Origin: Methylobacillus flagellatus KT
Lineage (GTDB): Bacteria > Pseudomonadota > Gammaproteobacteria > Burkholderiales > Methylophilaceae
Assembly (NCBI RefSeq): GCF_000013705.1
Contig: NC_007947.1
Location: 2,418,001-2,482,000, forward strand
DNA: 64,000 nucleotides
Direction: 5' to 3'
Shown here: positions 58,307 to 64,000 of the stretch, piece by piece
Layout of the letters: each line of letters begins with the position of its first letter
Position numbering within the stretch: the stretch's first letter is position 1
Position numbers and translations under genes: made by a program
The notes under the pieces: generated by a model
Told to the model about the DNA's origin: nothing
Databases searched by the model: none
The model's input: only the letters and a program-made list of their open reading frames with translations

Positions 58307-59287
58307 GTGTGCACCGTGCCCCAGATTGTTGTCGCTGCTTTATACAAGTTTGTTAGCCTTCCTGATTACCAAGAGCTCCAACCCGGCTTACTAGCCTTAT
58401 GCAACGCCCAAGGCATCAAGGGCACCTTATTGCTGGCTGAGGAAGGCATCAACGGTACTGTCGCTGGTAGCCGCGCCGCTATTGATGCGCTGTTAACTTA
58501 CTTGCGGCAGGATTCACGTATGGTCGACATTGATCACAAGGAATCCTTCGCTGATGAAATGCCGTTTTATCGCATGAAAGTGCGGTTGAAAAAGGAAATC
58601 GTGACCCTGGGTGTACCCGGCATCAGCCCAAATAAGAAAGTGGGAACCTATGTCAAGCCGGAAGACTGGAACACCTTGATCTCGGATCCGGATGTCGTTG
58701 TCATCGACACGCGCAATAATTATGAATACGAGATCGGTACATTCAAGGGCGCGATTGACCCTGCAACCACGACCTTCCGCCAGTTTCCCGAATTTGTCCG
58801 CAAGAATCTTGATCCTGCGAAAAACAAGAAAGTCGCCATGTTCTGCACGGGTGGCATTCGCTGCGAAAAAGCCAGCTCGTATATGCTGGAACAAGGATTT
58901 AAAGAGGTATACCACTTGCAAGGCGGCATTCTGAAGTATCTGGAAACCATTCCTGAAGAGGAAAGCCTTTGGGAAGGCGAATGTTTTGTTTTTGACCAGC
59001 GGGTAGCTGTGAAGCACGGCCTGCAAGTCGGGGATTATGACCAGTGCTTCGCATGTCGGCACCCCATTTCTGCTGCAGATATGGCCTCCTCGAAATACGT
59101 GAAAGGTATTTCCTGTCCGCGCTGCTATGACAGAATGTCAGCTGAGAAACGCGCCAGAATTGCCGAAAGGCAAAGACAAATTGAAATTGCGCGCCAACGA
59201 GGAGAAGAACATATTGGCGACAATGCCCGTCAATACTCGCTCATCCATAAGCTATCAAAAACAAAAAAAATACTCCCTAAAACTTAG
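58307..59287 (+). CDS. trhO: tRNA uridine(34) hydroxylase TrhO (rhodanese-like)
   Basis: Forms 5-hydroxyuridine at the wobble position of tRNA. It has 326 residues: an N-terminal acylphosphatase-like domain ([17 protein letters not shown]), a rhodanese domain with the active loop [11 protein letters not shown] (near residue 180) and a Cys-rich C-terminus (CFACRHP, CPRCYD). It starts at GTG 58307; GTG 58316 is possible. Confidence 0.94.
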   Translation: MCTVPQIVVAALYKFVSLPDYQELQPGLLALCNAQGIKGTLLLAEEGINGTVAGSRAAIDALLTYLRQDSRMVDIDHKESFADEMPFYRMKVRLKKEIVTLGVPGISPNKKVGTYVKPEDWNTLISDPDVVVIDTRNNYEYEIGTFKGAIDPATTTFRQFPEFVRKNLDPAKNKKVAMFCTGGIRCEKASSYMLEQGFKEVYHLQGGILKYLETIPEEESLWEGECFVFDQRVAVKHGLQVGDYDQCFACRHPISAADMASSKYVKGISCPRCYDRMSAEKRARIAERQRQIEIARQRGEEHIGDNARQYSLIHKLSKTKKILPKT

Positions 59288-59298
59288 TTTTAGGGAGT
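59261..59298 (-). terminator. rho-independent terminator after His-rich copy 2
   Basis: Stem ACTCCCTAAAAC / GTTTTAGGGAGT followed on the minus strand by a run of T. It overlaps the end of trhO on the other strand. Confidence 0.88.
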
Positions 59299-59343
59299 GG
59301 CTTCCTGGTATCACCGACTACCAGGATTGGTCGAGACTCGCGC

Positions 59344-59828
59344 TACAGCTTACTGCATACCACCGACATAGCGCTTGACCTTGAAATGATGCTTGGGATG
59401 AGTCACATAGACAAACTTCTTCCCGGCAAGGCGATCAGCACTGATTCCGCTTGTGTCGATACGGTTCACATTGAAGTGGTGCCTGAAGTGAGGACGATTG
59501 TTGCGGGACTGCACCACATCCTTATGAGTAATCACGGCAGAAGACTCCGCAACACGTGCATCGGTAGCCAGGCGGTTAGGATTGATGGCCGCTGCGGCCA
59601 GCACCTGATGATCGAACAATGCTGCATTATGCTCTTCTGCCTGAGCAACAGCGCCCCAGGAAGCAGCAAGTACCAAACCTAACATTGCAACTGTCTTTTT
59701 CATGATGATCTTCTCCTGAATAATGAATTAATTAATATTGTGTCTTGCAATGGTTCACATCTTACTAGTCATAGACAAACAGAAAAACATATTGTTCCCT
59801 GATCAATACTTCGGGAAAATCGAAGTGA
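59344..59828 (-). repeat. 485 bp inverted repeat, right copy
   Basis: Reverse-oriented partner of 38333-38817, with one difference noticed. Beyond the ends the sequences diverge at once, which gives sharp borders. The copies are 20.5 kb apart and their genes point towards each other. Confidence 0.95.
59350..59703 (-). CDS. small secreted His-rich protein, copy 2
   Basis: 117 residues, identical in sequence to copy 1 at 38458-38811: signal peptide to residue 22, then a basic His-rich mature part. The upstream 125 bases are also shared, so both copies probably have the same promoter. Function unknown. Confidence 0.85.
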   Translation of the reverse strand: MKKTVAMLGLVLAASWGAVAQAEEHNAALFDHQVLAAAAINPNRLATDARVAESSAVITHKDVVQSRNNRPHFRHHFNVNRIDTSGISADRLAGKKFVYVTHPKHHFKVKRYVGGMQ

Positions 59829-59856
59829 TGCCAGCATTCCTCATTCGGGAGAAATT

Positions 59857-60768
59857 ATGAATTATAAGCAACTCAGCTATTTCTGGGCCGTGGCCAAAGC
59901 CGGCAGCTTAGTTAAGGCCAGCGAACAATTGGGCGTCACTCCACAAACACTCAGCGGGCAGATTTCACTACTTGAAGCTGACTTGAATGTGACTTTATTG
60001 CAACGCGCTGGACGCGGGCTGGAATTGACTGATGCTGGTCGGCTCGCCCTTCCTTATGCCGAACGCATTTTTGAAATTGGCAGCATGTTGGAGGAAACCC
60101 TACAACATCAGCCAAAAAAACGTCCTAGGGTGTTTAATGTCGGGATTGCTGAATTCGTCCCTAAATCCATCGCCTATCACCTGCTATCCGCTGCGATGGA
60201 ATTAGAAGACCCCATTCGCATCGTATGCCGGGAAGACAACTTCGAAACCCTGCTTGCCCAATTGGCGATTCATAAACTGGATATCGTGCTGGCAGACCGA
60301 CCCATGCCGAGTGAAGTCAATATTACGGGCATCAGCCGAAAACTTGGGGAAAGTGGCACAGCTTTCTTTGCTACTAAAGAGCTGGCAATGAAATACCCCG
60401 GTCAATTTCCAGAGCGCTTACACCGGGCCCCCATGTTGGTCATGGGAGAGGATAGCCTTCTCCAAGGACAGATCATGCGCTGGCTGAATGAACAGCACAT
60501 TACCCCCAATATCGTCGGGGAATTTGACGATAGCGCCCTCATGAAAGCTTTTGGTACAGCGGGAGCAGGCTTTTTTACTGTTTCATCCGTGATAGCACAT
60601 GAAATTGAACAGGAATATAACGTTATCAAGATCGCCGACACTAACGAGTTTACTCAGCATTTCTATGCCATTTCAGTACCAAAGCGAGCGACTCACCCTG
60701 CCGTGATAGCAGTGAATGAGTCAGCGGACAAATTATTTTTATTCAATGCTCCAGCATCACATCAATAG
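59857..60768 (+). CDS. LysR-family regulator, NhaR-like
   Basis: It has 303 residues. The N-terminal helix-turn-helix MNYKQLSYFWAVAKAGSLVK and ASEQLGVTPQTLSGQISLLE closely resembles NhaR, the activator of Na+/H+ antiporter genes. The C-terminal part is the usual effector domain (NVGIAEFVPKSIAYHLL). No antiporter is nearby, so the target is unknown. CGGGAG precedes the ATG. Confidence 0.87.
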   Translation: MNYKQLSYFWAVAKAGSLVKASEQLGVTPQTLSGQISLLEADLNVTLLQRAGRGLELTDAGRLALPYAERIFEIGSMLEETLQHQPKKRPRVFNVGIAEFVPKSIAYHLLSAAMELEDPIRIVCREDNFETLLAQLAIHKLDIVLADRPMPSEVNITGISRKLGESGTAFFATKELAMKYPGQFPERLHRAPMLVMGEDSLLQGQIMRWLNEQHITPNIVGEFDDSALMKAFGTAGAGFFTVSSVIAHEIEQEYNVIKIADTNEFTQHFYAISVPKRATHPAVIAVNESADKLFLFNAPASHQ

Positions 60769-61058
60769 AAAGCTATTACAGTGTAGGTATCTACGGACTC
60801 CCATCATTCTTAAACATCAGAGTTAATGTGCCTAGCTTACTCATGATTTAGGCGACGCCTTCCCAGACTAGGTCACCCAGAAATTTGGGGCCAATCACCC
60901 TAATAGTAGGAGATTAGACATGAGGGAGCGATGCACAAAAAGAAAAGATTATTGGTTTCCTACGAAAGCTGATGCATTACCTACCTGGTTAGTGCAGAAA
61001 GTACGCATCATTACCGGATAACATTACCACCTTTTTAAAAATAACGGCTGATACAAAA
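60769..61058. other. intergenic region with one short ORF
   Basis: About 290 bases between the regulator and the tRNA terminator. The only candidate gene is a 33-codon frame at 60920-61021 (AGGAG, 8 bases, ATG), starting MRERCTKRKDYWFPTKADAL. It matches nothing I know. Apart from that no structure is recognised. Confidence 0.3.
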
Positions 61059-61086
61059 AAGGGGTTACGAATTAACGTAACCCCTT
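61059..61086 (-). terminator. rho-independent terminator after the tRNA gene
   Basis: Stem AAGGGGTTACG / CGTAACCCCTT with an AATTAA loop, followed on the minus strand by TTTTTTG. It ends the transcript of rpoD and the tRNA. Confidence 0.88.
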
Positions 61087-61093
61087 GATTCTA

Positions 61094-61172
<79 letters not shown>

Positions 61173-61187
61173 TGAAACTGTAGCCGC

Positions 61188-63110
61188 TTAGTCGTTGCCA
61201 GTTTCGAGGAAACTGCGCAGGCGTTCTGAGCGGGTTGGATGGCGCAGTTTGCGTAGCGCCTTGGCCTCAATTTGACGGATACGTTCGCGGGTGACATCGA
61301 ATTGTTTGCCAACCTCTTCCAGGGTGTGGTCGGTATTCATCTCAATACCGAACCGCATGCGCAACACCTTGGCCTCCCTTGCGGTCAGCGATTCTAACAC
61401 TTCTTTGGTGGCATCACGCAAGCTTGCGTATACGGCGGCATCCACGGGAGCAAGTGTTGCGACATCCTCGATGAAATCACCCAAGTGGGAATCGTCGTCA
61501 TCTCCAATTGGGGTTTCCATGGAGATAGGCTCCTTGGAAATCTTGAGGATTTTGCGGATCTTATCTTCCGGCATCTCCATTTTTTCCGCAAGGGTGGCTG
61601 GATCTGGCTCCAAGCCGGTTTCCTGCAGGATCTGGCGGCTGATGCGATTCATCTTGTTGATCGTCTCGATCATGTGCACAGGAATGCGAATAGTACGCGC
61701 CTGATCTGCGATCGAGCGTGTGATTGCCTGGCGAATCCACCATGTGGCATATGTAGAGAACTTGTAACCACGACGGTATTCGAACTTGTCTACCGCCTTC
61801 ATCAAACCGATATTGCCTTCCTGAATCAGGTCAAGGAATTGCAGGCCACGGTTGGTGTATTTCTTGGCGATAGAAATCACGAGACGCAAGTTGGCCTCGA
61901 TCATCTCGCGCTTGGCACGACGCGCCCGTGCCTCGCCTGTGGACATCTGCTTGTTGATTTCCTTGAGCTCCCTGATGGGAATACCCACACGCTCTTGAAT
62001 GGCAAGTAATTGTTGCTGCTGGTCATCGATCGAGTGCCTGAATCGCTCAAGACGCTCAACATACGGTTTGTTGACGGCAAGTTCCGCAGCCAACCACTCT
62101 GGATTGCCCTCGTTGCCCGGGAAGCTCTTAATGAAATGCGCCCTCGGCATACCGGCCTTTTCGACGCAGAAGTCCATGATTTTACGTTCATGGCTACGGA
62201 TCTCTTCTACCATGCCACGCACACGGTCACACAATGCCTCAACCTGCTTGGCTGAAAAGCGGAATGCCATCAGCTCTTCAATAATCGTAGCCTGCAGCTT
62301 GAGATACTCTTTGTCCTGAGAACCCTTGCTTGCCAAAAGCACGGTCATCTTCTCATGAGCGCTACGGATGACGGCAAATCGCGTCAGCACTTCCTCGCGA
62401 AGCCTTGCAAGTGCTTCTGCCGAGATCGCTGCCGCCTTGGCACCATCATCGTCTTCTTCGTCCTCCTCGTCGGCGTCTTCAGCCACATCTCCAGCATCAG
62501 CAGCTTCTTCAGCCACGATTTCGGCACCAAGACCATCGTCAGCATCAATCAGGCCATCGACCAGATCATCGACCCCCAACTCGCCCTTCTCAACCTGATC
62601 CACCATGGCCAATAATTCGGCAATGGTACTGGGACAGGCGGCAATAGCTTGCACCATATGCTTGAGGCCGTCTTCTATCCGCTTGGCAATCTCGATTTCG
62701 CCCTCACGGGTCAACAGATCGACCGTACCCATTTCCCGCATGTACATGCGCACCGGGTCAGTGGTGCGGCCAAACTCGGAATCCACCGTAGAAAGGGCCT
62801 GCTCGGCTTCCTCAACGGCATCCTCGTCAGCAACTGGTGCTGGTACATCGGACATCAGCAATGCTTCGGCGTCGGGCGCCTCTTCATAGACCTGGATGCC
62901 CATGTCGTTGATCATGCCGATGATGCTGTCGATCTGCTCGGAATCCTGTACATCATCCGGCAGGTGATCGTTAATTTCTGCGTAAGTGAGGTATCCGCGC
63001 TCCTTACCCAGGATAATCAGGGACTTTAACCGCGTGCGACGTATATCTGCGTCATTCAGTGTAATATCGGCTTTATCGTTTACATTGTCATTCTGTTGCT
63101 CTTTAGCCAT
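61188..63110 (-). CDS. rpoD: RNA polymerase primary sigma factor RpoD
   Basis: Sigma70 of 640 residues from ATG 63110 (GGGG nearby). It has region 1.1, an acidic insert ([12 protein letters not shown]), region 2 with the [19 protein letters not shown] motif, region 3 and region 4 with [18 protein letters not shown]. An ATG at 63176 in frame gives a longer form without family support. Follows dnaG as in the usual dnaG-rpoD operon. Confidence 0.98.
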   Translation of the reverse strand: MAKEQQNDNVNDKADITLNDADIRRTRLKSLIILGKERGYLTYAEINDHLPDDVQDSEQIDSIIGMINDMGIQVYEEAPDAEALLMSDVPAPVADEDAVEEAEQALSTVDSEFGRTTDPVRMYMREMGTVDLLTREGEIEIAKRIEDGLKHMVQAIAACPSTIAELLAMVDQVEKGELGVDDLVDGLIDADDGLGAEIVAEEAADAGDVAEDADEEDEEDDDGAKAAAISAEALARLREEVLTRFAVIRSAHEKMTVLLASKGSQDKEYLKLQATIIEELMAFRFSAKQVEALCDRVRGMVEEIRSHERKIMDFCVEKAGMPRAHFIKSFPGNEGNPEWLAAELAVNKPYVERLERFRHSIDDQQQQLLAIQERVGIPIRELKEINKQMSTGEARARRAKREMIEANLRLVISIAKKYTNRGLQFLDLIQEGNIGLMKAVDKFEYRRGYKFSTYATWWIRQAITRSIADQARTIRIPVHMIETINKMNRISRQILQETGLEPDPATLAEKMEMPEDKIRKILKISKEPISMETPIGDDDDSHLGDFIEDVATLAPVDAAVYASLRDATKEVLESLTAREAKVLRMRFGIEMNTDHTLEEVGKQFDVTRERIRQIEAKALRKLRHPTRSERLRSFLETGND

Positions 63111-63209
63111 GCTTGACCCCATCGAACTGCGGTTGAGTACGAAAAACCCTAGATTATACCTTAAAAACAACTGCAATTTTCAGCAGTTTTGCAGCCTGTC
63201 GCTGCCAAT

Positions 63210-64000
63210 TCAGCGAGTGCCAATGGACTTCAGCAACTCGCGCTCCTCTTCCGTGAGCTGGCTCAGGTTTTTTTCCTTGAGCCTATCCACTGCAGAGGCT
63301 TTTTGGCGTTGCAGGTACATGTCTTTCAATTGCCTGCGCACACCATCAAACTCCAACTCAAAGTCCAGGCTTTCATCCAGCAAATGCAAATCACGCTGCA
63401 AATCAGGTAAAAGCCTGGCATTCACTACCGACTCAAGCCCATGCAGTATCGCCACGGGCTTGGCATCGGGACTTTCCAGTGCAAGTTTAACAACTTGGCG
63501 CACCATCTCATCTTCATCGGTAGAGCCAGTCATCCATTGCTGATCGCCTTCCTGCACCAAATGCGGGCGCATGATAGCCATCAGCGTAAATCTGCGTTGT
63601 AATGACATCGTAACGCGTGCCTGCTTGGGAGCAGACCGTGTCTGCTGGCGATTAGTTTCCGGCAATTTGACCATACGACGCATTTCATCACTCGAGATAT
63701 CCGCCAGCTCCGCTATGCGCTTACGCAATAACAATGCCAGTCGCGGCGCTTGTATCTGCTTTAGGATGGGCTCTGCCTCGTTAAGGAACTGTACCTTGTC
63801 TTCCTGCGATTGCAGGCGATTATTAGCACTCAGCTCCTGAATAAGATATTGCGACAAGGGCATTGCCTGTGCCATTAAGTCCTCAAACGCTTGTTTGCCA
63901 AATTCGCGCACATAGCTATCCGGATCATGCTGAGCCGGCAAGAATAAAAAGCTAAGCCGCAGCCCATCCTTGAGCACAGGCAATGCATTCATTGCAGCAC
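63210..64000 (-). CDS. dnaG: DNA primase (partial, N-terminus beyond window)
   Basis: The C-terminal 260 or so residues. The visible part begins in the TOPRIM end (LKDGLRLSFLFLPAQHDPDSYVRE), followed by the helical linker and the C-terminal helicase-binding region that ends KEKNLSQLTEEERELLKSI. rpoD follows on the same strand after about 100 bases. Confidence 0.95.
   Translation of the reverse strand, partial: AAMNALPVLKDGLRLSFLFLPAQHDPDSYVREFGKQAFEDLMAQAMPLSQYLIQELSANNRLQSQEDKVQFLNEAEPILKQIQAPRLALLLRKRIAELADISSDEMRRMVKLPETNRQQTRSAPKQARVTMSLQRRFTLMAIMRPHLVQEGDQQWMTGSTDEDEMVRQVVKLALESPDAKPVAILHGLESVVNARLLPDLQRDLHLLDESLDFELEFDGVRRQLKDMYLQRQKASAVDRLKEKNLSQLTEEERELLKSIGTR

Overview
The window reads as one contiguous piece of chromosome from a betaproteobacterial methylotroph of the family Methylophilaceae, most like Methylobacillus. 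The reasons are a lanthanide-type methanol dehydrogenase cluster (xoxF-xoxJ-xoxG), quinoprotein relay proteins, a betaproteobacterial division and cell wall (dcw) cluster, and an rpoD next to a CAU-anticodon tRNA. The naming rests on remembered family features, since no database search was possible. Almost everything is housekeeping or methylotrophy. I see no phage, transposase or CRISPR array.

Layout. 1-14959 (minus): dcw cluster in the order mraZ-rsmH-ftsL-ftsI-murE-murF-mraY-murD-ftsW-(small ORF)-murG-murC-murB-ddlB-ftsQ, mostly joined by ATGA overlaps, driven by a sigma70 promoter with MraZ-type operator repeats at 15068-15139. 15338-15638 (minus): RNase P RNA whose specificity domain looks strongly reduced. 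15781-27428: a PEP-CTERM protein, pyrC, the divergent pair rsmI / lpoA-yraN-diaA-dolP, a PilZ-like protein facing an EAL protein, then trxA, rho and rpmE2. 27494-33177: a membrane glycosyltransferase and the molybdenum cofactor genes modE-like, moaA, mobA, mobB and moeA. 33215-38237: an LGFP-repeat protein, a GntR regulator, a PfkB kinase and a TonB-dependent receptor that closely resembles PqqU/YncD, the PQQ receptor.

38333-59828 is bounded by a 485 bp, almost identical inverted repeat. Each copy carries a small secreted His-rich protein gene with its upstream region. The segment between holds cytochrome b561, a beta-propeller and a metallohydrolase of the quinoprotein relay type, TonB with a coupled histidine kinase, bcp, phoH, lplT, ndh, xoxGJF, pip, a YihY-CNBD fusion, a piuC-type hydroxylase with a Fur-regulated siderophore receptor, and trhO. 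59857-64000: an NhaR-like regulator, a CAU tRNA, rpoD and the end of dnaG.

How the parts fit. XoxF needs PQQ and a lanthanide, XoxG takes its electrons and XoxJ assists. The beta-propeller and metallohydrolase belong to families that accompany PQQ enzymes, and the PqqU-like receptor could bring in or recapture PQQ with energy from TonB. The most unusual observations are the reduced RNase P RNA, the PqqU-like receptor in a PQQ-using methylotroph, the inverted repeat around the 20.5 kb segment, a 76-codon ORF that fits exactly between ftsW and murG, and a possible pseudoknot before mobA.
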